Assembly: GCA_020073495.1 (NCBI GenBank)
Contig: JAIQFD010000001.1
Span: 124,001-188,000 of the forward strand
Direction: 5' to 3'
Length of the DNA stretch: 64,000 nucleotides
Origin: Terriglobia bacterium
GTDB lineage: Bacteria; Acidobacteriota; Terriglobia; Terriglobales; Acidobacteriaceae
The notes beneath the pieces were generated by a model. It had not been told where the DNA came from, made no database searches, and worked only from the letters and a program-made list of their open reading frames with translations. Both the position numbers and the translations under genes were made by a program. Of the stretch, positions 57,453 through 64,000 are shown one piece after another; position 1 is the first letter of the stretch; each line of letters starts with the position of its first letter.

Positions 57453-58053
57453 GTCTTTTCTCGGTAGAGACGCCCCTCAAGGCGTCTGGAAGAAAGGCGT
57501 CTGGAAAAAAAAGAGGTAGTGCGGGCCTTCAGGCCCGCGTTCACGGGCCCCCACCCACACCGGCTTCAGCCACTGAGGATTATCACGATGACTAGCGGGT
57601 GAGTGCTGACATCCCGTTTCGCTAACGACTAGCCACTAGCTACTGCTTTTCCCCTTTATTTCCAGAGTAGCAAATTGCAGGGGGTGAAAGTACCACGCTC
57701 CAGATGTTTATTTCTCGAATGTTTCCAAACAGTTGCGCAGGAATCCAGATCTTGGGGGTCTTGACAGGTTTTCCACTGGCAACTGGCAACTGCCCACTGC
57801 CCACTGCCAACTGCTCTACTTCCAGTATGGCAGATCGGATGGGGTGACTCCGACGATTTCCACAAAACTATATCTTGAACGCGATCAACGAGTTCCGGCC
57901 AAAACCGAACGCCAGGGGGCTTGACAATTCTTAGAGCCAATATTTCGCGTCGCCATTCGCTGTACACAATCTGGAGCCGCGCCAGATTTCTCCGCACTTA
58001 CCATGCCGAGTGCCTTCATCGGGACCTAGTCGCGTTCGCGAGTGTCGCAACCT
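57453..58053. other. Gene-free spacer with short tandem repeats
   Basis: About 600 bases without a supportable gene. It has an inverted repeat GTGCGGGCCTTCAGGCCCGCG near 57517-57538 in pieces, a small array of ACTGGCA/ACTGCCC-type seven-base units at about 57769-57813, and CTAGCCACTAGCTACT near 57629. AT content is higher than in the flanks. The one long frame here is a translation of the tandem array. Confidence 0.6.
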
Positions 58054-58962
58054 CTAAGCGCGGGTCCACTGCTTCATCGTCCCGCTGTTGGATTTGACAA
58101 CGTATCCGACCCGGCGCACCAGGTCCCGCTCTGCGTCTATCAAAGCTGGTAAGTCTATTGACGTCTTCTTTGAAACCCACTTGAGCGTGTACAAGTTGCC
58201 ATCGACAGCACCCCATCTGAGCGCCAACGCTTTGAAGACGGAACTCGGAAGGTCTGTGGGCCGAGCATTTTGAAAGAACTCCCGGATCGTGACGTACTGG
58301 TAGGCAGCCATCTCTTCGGGGCCTTCTGTACGACCCCGGTTGTATGCTCGACCATAATCCTCTGCTGTGGGCGGCCGTCCCTCGCGAGCTTCGATTTCTC
58401 TGCCCCCCGCGACTACCATGAGCAGCCAACGAATAAGTTCAACGCCCATTGGTTCCGCAAGGTGGTCACCAAGGTTGCTGATCAGAAACTCATCTTCAAA
58501 GTTAGCGCGTTTCCTTCGGTTACACTTGCGGCACAGCAGGCGAATATTCCACTCGTCCGACGGTCCACCCTTAGACCATGGAATGACGTGATCGAACTCG
58601 ACGTCAGGATCTGACACGGCGGACTTGCACACACAACAGATCTGGTTCTCGCGTTTCAAGACCCTGAACTGGGTCACTCGCGGGATTGTCCTACTAATGT
58701 TTCTGAGTTCCTTCGTTTCTGTAAATGGTTCCGCTACATAGAAAACCGGACAATCGTGCCCAAATATCCGGCAACTCCTTTCGTCGCGTTCGCTGTGCAA
58801 CGGGAATTCCTCAATTAGCGGTCCATAAGGACAGTACTTGATTTCCCAGCACGGCTTACAAACCGCTTTGACACGTCTGCCCCACCCGATCTTCTCACCC
58901 CAACGAGTGATGAGGTTCGGAGTGGTACTCCGCGTCCGTTGTGCCTTCTTGTTGCGTGCCAT
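58054..58962 (-). CDS. HNH endonuclease domain protein
   Basis: 302 aa. A C-C pair (CVCKSAVSDPDVEFDHVIPWSKGG) and the following LLCRKCNRRK form a standard HNH site near the middle. The N-terminal part has additional Cys (CKPCWEIKYCPYG, RSCRIFGHDCP) that may form a second zinc unit. The C-terminal 120 residues are unlike anything I recognise. Composition is more AT-rich than the neighbours, a sign of transfer. ATG 58962 was chosen over the upstream ATG at 59034. Possibly a restriction or defence nuclease. Confidence 0.8.
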   Translation of the reverse strand: MARNKKAQRTRSTTPNLITRWGEKIGWGRRVKAVCKPCWEIKYCPYGPLIEEFPLHSERDERSCRIFGHDCPVFYVAEPFTETKELRNISRTIPRVTQFRVLKRENQICCVCKSAVSDPDVEFDHVIPWSKGGPSDEWNIRLLCRKCNRRKRANFEDEFLISNLGDHLAEPMGVELIRWLLMVVAGGREIEAREGRPPTAEDYGRAYNRGRTEGPEEMAAYQYVTIREFFQNARPTDLPSSVFKALALRWGAVDGNLYTLKWVSKKTSIDLPALIDAERDLVRRVGYVVKSNSGTMKQWTRA

Positions 58963-59044
58963 TGCCCCTAGTATAGCTGCCGGCTCAAGGCAGCCGACCC
59001 CATGTGTTACGTCACAGACATCCACGAGCAGCACCTATTACAAA

Positions 59045-59081
59045 TGTCATCCTGAGGGGCTCTAGCCCCGAAGGACCTCGG
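59045..59081 (+). repeat. 37-bp inverted repeat, left copy
   Basis: Begins TGTCATCCTGAGGG and ends CCCGAAGGACCTCGG. Its centre forms a hairpin (GGGGCTCTAGCCCC). It lies three bases before the GIY-YIG start codon. Confidence 0.85.
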
Positions 59082-59084
59082 ACC

Positions 59085-59486
59085 ATGTGGGACTCGCAGA
59101 ATCGTAGACCGGACCAGCAGAGATGCTTCTACGTGTACATCATGGCCAGCAAGAACCGTGTGCTTTATATCGGCGTGACGAACAGCCTGGCAAAGCGCGT
59201 GTGGCAGCACAAAACCCACGAGATCGAGGGATTCACCAGCAAGTACAAAGTTCACACGCTCGTGCATTTCGAATCGTTCGACGATGTGCGCAATGCAATC
59301 GATCGCGAGAAAGTGCTGAAGGGGTGGACGCGCGCGAAGAAGATCGCATTGATCGAAGAAACCAACTCGAAGTGGAAGGACCTGGCGGAGGGGTGGTATC
59401 GCAAGCTCTCGGATGAACAGATGAAGAAGCAGTTTGCGAGGCGAAATCCGGCGGGGGCGGGGTCCGGGGAGAAACCGGTCAACTGA
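59085..59486 (+). CDS. GIY-YIG nuclease, flanked by inverted repeats
   Basis: 133 aa, single GIY-YIG domain: FYVYIMASKNRVLYIGVTN, then RVWQHK and the catalytic Glu in the REKVLKGWTRAKK region; close to the UPF0213-type small proteins. The catalytic Arg and Glu positions look intact. The frame runs upstream to 59004 through the inverted repeat; ATG 59085 is the first start after it, but no ribosome-binding site is visible. Together with the repeats at 59045 and 59506 it forms a compact 0.5-kb unit. Confidence 0.85.
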   Translation: MWDSQNRRPDQQRCFYVYIMASKNRVLYIGVTNSLAKRVWQHKTHEIEGFTSKYKVHTLVHFESFDDVRNAIDREKVLKGWTRAKKIALIEETNSKWKDLAEGWYRKLSDEQMKKQFARRNPAGAGSGEKPVN

Positions 59487-59505
59487 GTCGTGAGTTGCTA
59501 CGGCT

Positions 59506-59542
59506 CCGAGGTCCTTCGGGCGTAAAGGCCCTCAGGATGACA
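59506..59542 (-). repeat. 37-bp inverted repeat, right copy
   Basis: Reverse complement begins TGTCATCCTGAGGG and ends CCCGAAGGACCTCGG, identical to the left copy outside an eight-base centre (29 or more of 37 bases match). It lies 20 bases after the GIY-YIG stop. Confidence 0.85.
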
Positions 59543-59607
59543 GCGCTTAAGGGTTCCAGGTCCAAACATCGGGCGGGTGGCCCACGCCTTACGGAACCTG
59601 AGGGTGC

Positions 59608-59638
59608 CCCACCCTTTTCGCGCCAGCGAAAGGGTGGG
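59608..59638. repeat. Hairpin CCCACCCTTTTCGC / GCGAAAGGGTGGG
   Basis: A 13-bp stem with one bulged T and a four-base loop. No T-run follows on either side, so it looks like another palindromic repeat family rather than a terminator. Confidence 0.6.
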
Positions 59639-59731
59639 TAAGCAAAATCCGCTCTCATCCGCGTTGATCCGCGGTCAATGAATCCCCTCCGCATCCTCTG
59701 CGATCTCGGCGGTGAAATCTTTCCGACGCAG

Positions 59732-60322
59732 CTACTTCGGCTTTGCGGGCGGCGGCGCCGGTTCGCGCTGGAAGTCGCCGGTCCACGGAGGGATCACTCC
59801 CACGGACCTCGCATAGGCGATCGCCTGTCCCAGGTGCTCCGCCGTGTGGCGCATGATAAAGAGCAGTATGCCTCGCTCGGTATTCTTGCCGCCGAACCAA
59901 TCCAGCGACTTCTCCAGGTCCGCGTCAGGCATGGCCATGATGGCCTTGCATTCGTGCGCGAAGGCGTCTTTCAGCGTGGCGACGATCTTCTGCTTGTCGG
60001 TGGTCGATTTGTCGAAGCCCTTCGCGTCGAATCCGGCGGGCGGCGGCGTGCCGATCAGTTTCGGCAGGTTGTAACTGGCGGCCGCGACATGGAGGAAAAC
60101 TTCGGCGATGGAGCGCACATCCGGCGCCGGGCGCCAGGTGTACTTTTCCGCTGGGATCGCCTCCGCCAAACGTACGAATTTGTTCTCCTGGATGCGGACT
60201 TCCGCCAGCACCTCGCCCCGGTAGCCGGTGACGCCGGGCGTCGGGTCCGCGTACGGATTCACCTGCGCCGCCAGGTTCCCGGCAGCCACGCATAACAACA
60301 TCACAGCCCACAAGCGCTTCAT
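59732..60322 (-). CDS. Exported DinB-like four-helix protein
   Basis: 196 aa with a signal peptide (LWAVMLLCVAAGNLAAQ), then a DinB-fold four-helix bundle (IQENKFVRLAEAIPAEKYTWRP, HVAAASYNLPKLIG, LLFIMRHTAEHLGQAIAYAR). The usual metal His are at the expected positions. DinB proteins often bind metal and thiols. AGGAGG six bases upstream fixes ATG 60322. Many acidobacterial genomes have exported copies; function unknown. Confidence 0.85.
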   Translation of the reverse strand: MKRLWAVMLLCVAAGNLAAQVNPYADPTPGVTGYRGEVLAEVRIQENKFVRLAEAIPAEKYTWRPAPDVRSIAEVFLHVAAASYNLPKLIGTPPPAGFDAKGFDKSTTDKQKIVATLKDAFAHECKAIMAMPDADLEKSLDWFGGKNTERGILLFIMRHTAEHLGQAIAYARSVGVIPPWTGDFQREPAPPPAKPK

Positions 60323-60702
60323 CCCCCACCTCCTGGTGACGGGAGTGTCCACGAGCGTGGCAACGAAGTCAAATCAAGGCGCGGGTAATCTCCGCGCACT
60401 CTGCGATCTCTGCGGTCAAATCGGTGGAATCCCTGCCTCCGGTGGAAGCCCCGGCCGGAACCTGTCCTGAGCCGAGCCGAAGGAGGCCGGGGTTTAATAG
60501 CCGCTAGATCGAACTGGCTTCAGCCGCGGTGCCCATTGATTCCTCCGCGTCCTCAGAGTCCTCCGTGGTGAAACTCTCTAGAATCTTCTCTGTGCCTCGG
60601 TGGTGAAAAAGAATTCCTCTGCGCTCTCTGCGATCTCTGCGGTAAATAAAGACTGCCTGCACGTCACTGCATTTCCCCTCCGAATATGCCTATCCTCAGC
60701 CC
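60323..60702. repeat. Repeat-filled spacer between dinB-like gene and yraN
   Basis: No gene. Copies of CTCTGCGATCTCTGCGGT-type words at 60397-60427 and 60620-60646, a REP-like palindrome at 60430-60500 (GCCCCGGCC...GGCCGGGGTT), the TAGCCGCTAGATCGAACTGG unit at 60494-60520 (the same as at the 3' end of the PD-(D/E)XK gene), and CCTCCGTGGTGAAA near 60560. Confidence 0.75.
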
Positions 60703-61152
60703 ATGTCCGGCAGGCTCACTCACGCTGCCCTCCGCGCGCTCGATCGCGTGAACCGCGCGCTGCTGCCGAAATCGAAGCGCGCCGAGCACCTTCAGACCGG
60801 CCGTCGCGGCGAAGAGGACGCCTATTTCTACCTGCGCCGGCAGGGCTACGTGATGGTGGCGCGGAACTGGCGCTCGCCGCGGCGTAAGGGCGAGCTCGAC
60901 CTCATCGGTTACGACGGCGATACTCTCTGCTTCGTCGAAGTGAAGACTCGCACCACGATGGACGTCAAGCCGGCGGAAGCGGCCGTGGACCAGGAGAAGC
61001 GCCACGACCTCTCGGCCGTCGCCCGCGAGTACTTGCGGCGTTTGCCGCAGCATCCGGCCCACCGATTTGATATCCTCAGCATCTATTACTTGGGCGACGG
61101 TGGGAAACTTCCTCAATTTGCCCTCTTTAAGAATTGCTTCCCGCTGTCGTAA
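60703..61152 (+). CDS. YraN family (UPF0102) nuclease-like protein
   Basis: 149 aa. The UPF0102 pattern GRRGEEDAYFYLRRQGYVMVARNWRSPRRKGELDLIG is present in pieces, with the conserved Glu, Asp and FVEVKTR of a PD-(D/E)XK-like fold. This is a widespread family of Holliday-junction-resolvase-like proteins of unclear role. It lies 38 bases upstream of galT. Confidence 0.85.
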   Translation: MSGRLTHAALRALDRVNRALLPKSKRAEHLQTGRRGEEDAYFYLRRQGYVMVARNWRSPRRKGELDLIGYDGDTLCFVEVKTRTTMDVKPAEAAVDQEKRHDLSAVAREYLRRLPQHPAHRFDILSIYYLGDGGKLPQFALFKNCFPLS

Positions 61153-61190
61153 GATACTGAGAGCTTTCTTCCGAAAGGAACCCCCGAGAA

Positions 61191-62252
61191 TTGCCCGAAC
61201 TACGTAAAGATCCCATCACGGGCCGTTGGGTGATCATTTCCACCGATCGCGCCAAACGCCCCACCGATTTCTCCCGCGAAGCAATGAAGCTGAAGGGCGG
61301 CTTCTGCCCCTTCTGTTACGGCAACGAGTCGAAGACGCCGCCGGAAGTCCTGGCCTATCGTCCCAACAAGAACGGCGCAGGCCCGCCGCCGGAGCGCGAC
61401 AGCCCGGGGTGGAACCTGCGGGTGGTGCCCAACAAGTTCCCCGCGTTGGGGATCGAAGGCGGCCTGAACCGCCAGGCCGAGGGCATGTTCGACAAGATGA
61501 ACGGCATCGGCGCGCACGAGGTCATCATCGAGACCCCGGAGCACGAGAAGACCCTGGCCACCATCCCCGACAAGCGGGTGGAAGACGTCTTCTGGGCTTT
61601 CCGCGACCGCATCCTGGATCTCAAGCAGGACAAGCGCTTCAAGTACATCCTGATCTTCAAGAACCACGGCGAGCCCGCGGGAGCGTCGCTGGAACACCCG
61701 CACTCGCAGCTCATCGCTCTGCCGATTCTGCCCAAGCAGGTGATCGAAGAACTGGAAGGCTCCAAGCAGTACTACGTGTACAAGGAGCGCTGCGTCTTCT
61801 GCGACATCATCCGCCAGGAGCTGGAGAACCCGCTCCGGGTGGTGGCGGAGAACAGTGACTTCGTGACCCTGGAGCCTTACGCTCCGCGCTTCCCCTTCGA
61901 GACCTGGATCCTGCCCAAGCGGCACGAGTCCAGCTTCGAGAATTCGCCCACGCACGTGTACGAATCGCTGGCGAAAGCCGTGAAGCTGCTTTTGCTGAAA
62001 GCCGACCGCGTACTCGACAACCCCGCCTACAACATGGTCATCCACACTTCGCCGGTGCAGGACCCCTCCAGCGACCACTACCACTGGCATATCGAATTCA
62101 TGCCGAAGCTGACCAAGACGGCGGGATTCGAGTGGGGCACGGGTTTCTACATCAATCCGACGCCGCCGGAGGAAGCGGCGCGGTTCCTGCGCGAGGCCGA
62201 CGTGAGCCAGTCGGGTCCGCCGCCGCCAGCGCAGCAGCCGGTGCACGCGTAG
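61191..62252 (+). CDS. galT: Galactose-1-phosphate uridylyltransferase
   Basis: 353 aa, Leloir pathway: swaps UMP between UDP-glucose and galactose-1-phosphate. The nucleotidylated His is in HPH (169-171, SLEHPHSQLIALP). A Zn pair CPFC is near residue 40 and a second half-domain repeats the histidine triad fold (HWHIEFMPK). The start is TTG 61191 with AAAGGA upstream. No other gal gene is in the window. Confidence 0.9.
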   Translation: MPELRKDPITGRWVIISTDRAKRPTDFSREAMKLKGGFCPFCYGNESKTPPEVLAYRPNKNGAGPPPERDSPGWNLRVVPNKFPALGIEGGLNRQAEGMFDKMNGIGAHEVIIETPEHEKTLATIPDKRVEDVFWAFRDRILDLKQDKRFKYILIFKNHGEPAGASLEHPHSQLIALPILPKQVIEELEGSKQYYVYKERCVFCDIIRQELENPLRVVAENSDFVTLEPYAPRFPFETWILPKRHESSFENSPTHVYESLAKAVKLLLLKADRVLDNPAYNMVIHTSPVQDPSSDHYHWHIEFMPKLTKTAGFEWGTGFYINPTPPEEAARFLREADVSQSGPPPPAQQPVHA

Positions 62253-62295
62253 AACGTCAGAAGTGAGAAGCTAAAAGGAAGCGGGAAATCTGTCA

Positions 62296-63003
62296 CTAAG
62301 CGCAGAGCGCCAGGGCGGGGTTGACGCCGGCCTTCTCCGCTTCCGCGGTCAGCCAATCCCCTAATCGATGCCGGTCCGCCAGCGGGATGGCCCGGAAGCG
62401 CAGGCCGCAGCGCCCGTCGGAGTCGCCCCAGGCGACCTCCGCCTCGGCTTTGATCTCGCCCTTGCCGGGAAGCTCGAAGCGCACGTCCACCACCGTGCTG
62501 GGACGGAGAGGTTCCGCGAGCTTCAAGCACATTCCGCCCTCGCTCACGTTGCTGCTGGCCGCGCGCAGGTCCTTCACCGCTCCGAAACTGAGGAAGACGG
62601 TGGTTTGCATGGGCTGGCGGAAGTAGCGGCGGCGCTCCGCGAGCATCAATCCCTTAGCGGCGCGGAAGCTGCGTAACGCCCGGTCCGGAGCGATCGGCTT
62701 CTCCAGGACGAAGTGCGCACCCAAGGCGAAAGCGTCGTGCATCGAGGTCACGCGATTCAGGATGGCGATGGCGATGGAGCGCTTGCTGGAGGCGCCGTCG
62801 TGCAGCGCCTTGAGCAGGCCGGGGCCGCCGTCCACGTCGTCGCAATCGACGATCACGGTGTCGAACTTCTTCCGCTTCGCCTGTGCCAGCGCCTGCTCGG
62901 GGCCGGCGAAGATCTCGACGGAGACGCCGATGCTCCCGAGCGCGTGGCACAGGGTCTGCACTGCCACCGGATCGCGGCAGAGAAGGAGTGCGTCCAGCTT
63001 CAC
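62296..63003 (-). CDS. Receiver-like domain fused to PilZ
   Basis: 235 aa. The N-terminal 120 residues resemble a response-regulator receiver (DALLLCRDPVAVQTL, VIVDCDDVDGG; the phospho-acceptor would be one of those Asp; EKPIAPDRAL has the Lys-Pro end). The C-terminal PilZ domain keeps both c-di-GMP motifs, RRYFR (RxxxR) and NVSEGG (NxSxxG). GTG 63003 or GTG 63051 could be the start; neither has a strong ribosome-binding site. Likely a c-di-GMP effector with an atypical receiver. Confidence 0.75.
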   Translation of the reverse strand: MKLDALLLCRDPVAVQTLCHALGSIGVSVEIFAGPEQALAQAKRKKFDTVIVDCDDVDGGPGLLKALHDGASSKRSIAIAILNRVTSMHDAFALGAHFVLEKPIAPDRALRSFRAAKGLMLAERRRYFRQPMQTTVFLSFGAVKDLRAASSNVSEGGMCLKLAEPLRPSTVVDVRFELPGKGEIKAEAEVAWGDSDGRCGLRFRAIPLADRHRLGDWLTAEAEKAGVNPALALCA

Positions 63004-63189
63004 GATCCCATTACAGGGCCCCGAGGCCGGCGCGGAAAGGAAAGCGCTCACAGACGCGTGTGACGAGCAGCCGCCCGAGAACCGCCGGCGTTACTTCCGT
63101 TACTTGTTCCGCGATGACCACCGTTATCTTTCGCCGCCCGCGAGACCGCGCTACCTTGCGGGCATCGGGCACGGACTGTGAGGTGGGTC

Positions 63190-63444
63190 ATGGACGAGCT
63201 CAATCGCAAGATCGCCCGCGTGGCGGAAGAGTTGCGGTCCGTACAGGAGGAGTTAGAGCGTGCTGGGCTGGTGGTGACGCCCGAGATGGCGCGCGTGCGC
63301 CGCTGGGAGCTGGCCCGCCACCTGGGTTCGCTTTACCAGCACCTCCAGGAATTCATCTTTCTGCACCACGGAACGCCGTCCATGGCGCCCGATCGCCGTG
63401 AGCCACGACGCGCTGTGGCCCAAGCGCCCCATCCCGACTACTAG
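63190..63444 (+). CDS. Small coiled-coil protein, unknown
   Basis: 84 aa, mostly helical, with a heptad-like lead (IARVAEELRSVQEELERAGLVV). A GAGGTG ribosome-binding site precedes ATG 63190. Unrecognised family. Confidence 0.45.
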   Translation: MDELNRKIARVAEELRSVQEELERAGLVVTPEMARVRRWELARHLGSLYQHLQEFIFLHHGTPSMAPDRREPRRAVAQAPHPDY

Positions 63445-63493
63445 CCCCAGGCTTTCCCTATCCGCGCTTAGCGACTAGACTCGAGGCGTCTTC

Positions 63494-63673
63494 ATGTCCG
63501 ACATCAAGCTAGTGCGGGAGTGGGACGCCGACGGCTTTCACAAGAAAGTCCTCGAACTCGAACAGCAGGGATACGTCTCGAAACTGGACACCTACAAGAT
63601 CACCGCCGAGATGAACCCCGAGACCGGGCTCATCGTCCACCTGCACACCATTGAGATGCACAAGTCCGATTAG
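63494..63673 (+). CDS. Small conserved protein of unknown function
   Basis: 59 aa starting MSDIKLVREWDADGFHKKV, with EQQGYVSKLDTYKITAEMNPETG and a His-rich end (VHLHTIEM). No signal or membrane segment. The frame is intact and looks like a real small protein that recurs in related genomes. It is 74 bases before the regulator gene. Confidence 0.55.
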   Translation: MSDIKLVREWDADGFHKKVLELEQQGYVSKLDTYKITAEMNPETGLIVHLHTIEMHKSD

Positions 63674-63747
63674 GCAGACTCGCCCAGGAACCGCCTCGAT
63701 TCCCGAAATGGTGCGGAAATGGTATATTCCTGCTAGGGTCCACAACT

Positions 63748-64000
63748 GTGCTGTCACCATACGGTCTCGAGATCATCGAGAGCTGCCTGACCTGCAAGCT
63801 GCGGGAAGATCGGCTGTTCTGTAATCTGTCGCCGGTGGCGGTCAAGGACCTGGAAGCCATCAAGTATTCCACCGCGTACCCCAAGGGCGCGGTTCTTTTT
63901 GTCGAAGGGCAGGCGCCGCGCGGGGTGTTCATCCTGTGCAAGGGCCGGACCAAGCTCTCCATCTGCTCCAGCGACGGCAAGACGCTGATCCTGAAGATCG
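63748..64000 (+). CDS. Crp/Fnr-family regulator (3' partial)
   Basis: Start of a cyclic-nucleotide-binding regulator, cut by the window end after 84 codons. It has Cys13-x2-Cys16-x8-Cys25 ahead of the cNMP fold (TAYPKGAVLFVEGQAPRGVFILCKG), which is a layout compatible with an Fe-S cluster as in Fnr, though a fourth ligand is not visible. GTG 63748 is the start. This sort of N-terminus is frequent in Acidobacteriota. Confidence 0.85.
   Translation, partial: MLSPYGLEIIESCLTCKLREDRLFCNLSPVAVKDLEAIKYSTAYPKGAVLFVEGQAPRGVFILCKGRTKLSICSSDGKTLILKI

Noticed and set aside
57656-57997. 113-codon minus-strand frame
   Set aside because: It mainly translates the ACTGGCA-type tandem array and adjacent repeats.

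Overview
The window is a GC-rich chromosomal segment, most likely from an Acidobacteriota (Terriglobia-like) bacterium. This is an inference. It rests on a VWA protein of the 'VWFA-related acidobacterial domain' type, a Crp/Fnr-like start typical of that phylum, dense intergenic palindromic repeat families, hopanoid-type lipid genes and diderm envelope genes (TolC, OmpL-like porin, RND pump).

Layout. 1-4.0 kb: the end of an Isc iron-sulfur assembly operon (hscB partial, hscA, fdx, iscX) and a SUMF1-like gene. 4.1-5.7 kb: cysK-cysE, cysteine synthesis. 5.7-11 kb: an EF-P paralogue, a DUF1624 membrane acyltransferase-like protein, an FAD oxidoreductase/amidase pair, a small membrane protein and a cupin. 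11.1-19.1 kb: an envelope glycolipid cluster with an AsnB-type amidotransferase, a GT39 membrane glycosyltransferase, an HpnK-like deacetylase, a polyprenyl-phosphate GT2, a methyltransferase and a convergent HpnI-like glycosyltransferase.

19.1-44.0 kb is the accessory part. An intact tRNA-Val(GAC) gene on the minus strand (43.9 kb) is followed, downstream of its 3' end, by two copies of its own 3' half (30.9 and 19.1 kb). These delimit two tandem islands that share end sequences. Island A (19.1-30.9 kb) holds a secreted subtilase with a Trp-Gly repeat tail, a small protein with the same motif, two paralogous membrane sensors (one fused to HD-GYP, GAF and GGDEF), a peptide-type ABC importer, and a divergent sigma-54 activator ending in a PilZ domain. 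It reads as one peptide-processing and c-di-GMP signalling unit. Island B (30.9-43.9 kb) holds an orphan kdpA, small membrane proteins, a VWA protein, an OmpL-like porin and a CzcCBA-type metal efflux operon. No integrase is recognisable in either island.

44-64 kb is mostly housekeeping and lineage-specific: a CDP-alcohol phosphatidyltransferase, a transglutaminase, cysS, marR-arsM, DUF2252, two EamA transporters, a class III aminotransferase, a tandem FKBP, an M64 peptidase, yraN, galT, a REC-PilZ protein and a partial Crp/Fnr regulator. Between 54 and 61 kb the spacers are packed with palindromic repeats, among which sit three small nuclease genes (PD-(D/E)XK, HNH, GIY-YIG). The GIY-YIG gene is bracketed by 37-bp inverted repeats, and the PD-(D/E)XK gene takes its stop codon and about its last 19 codons from an intergenic repeat. 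Several genes lack a Shine-Dalgarno sequence and start 6-7 nt after a -10 box, suggesting leaderless mRNAs.
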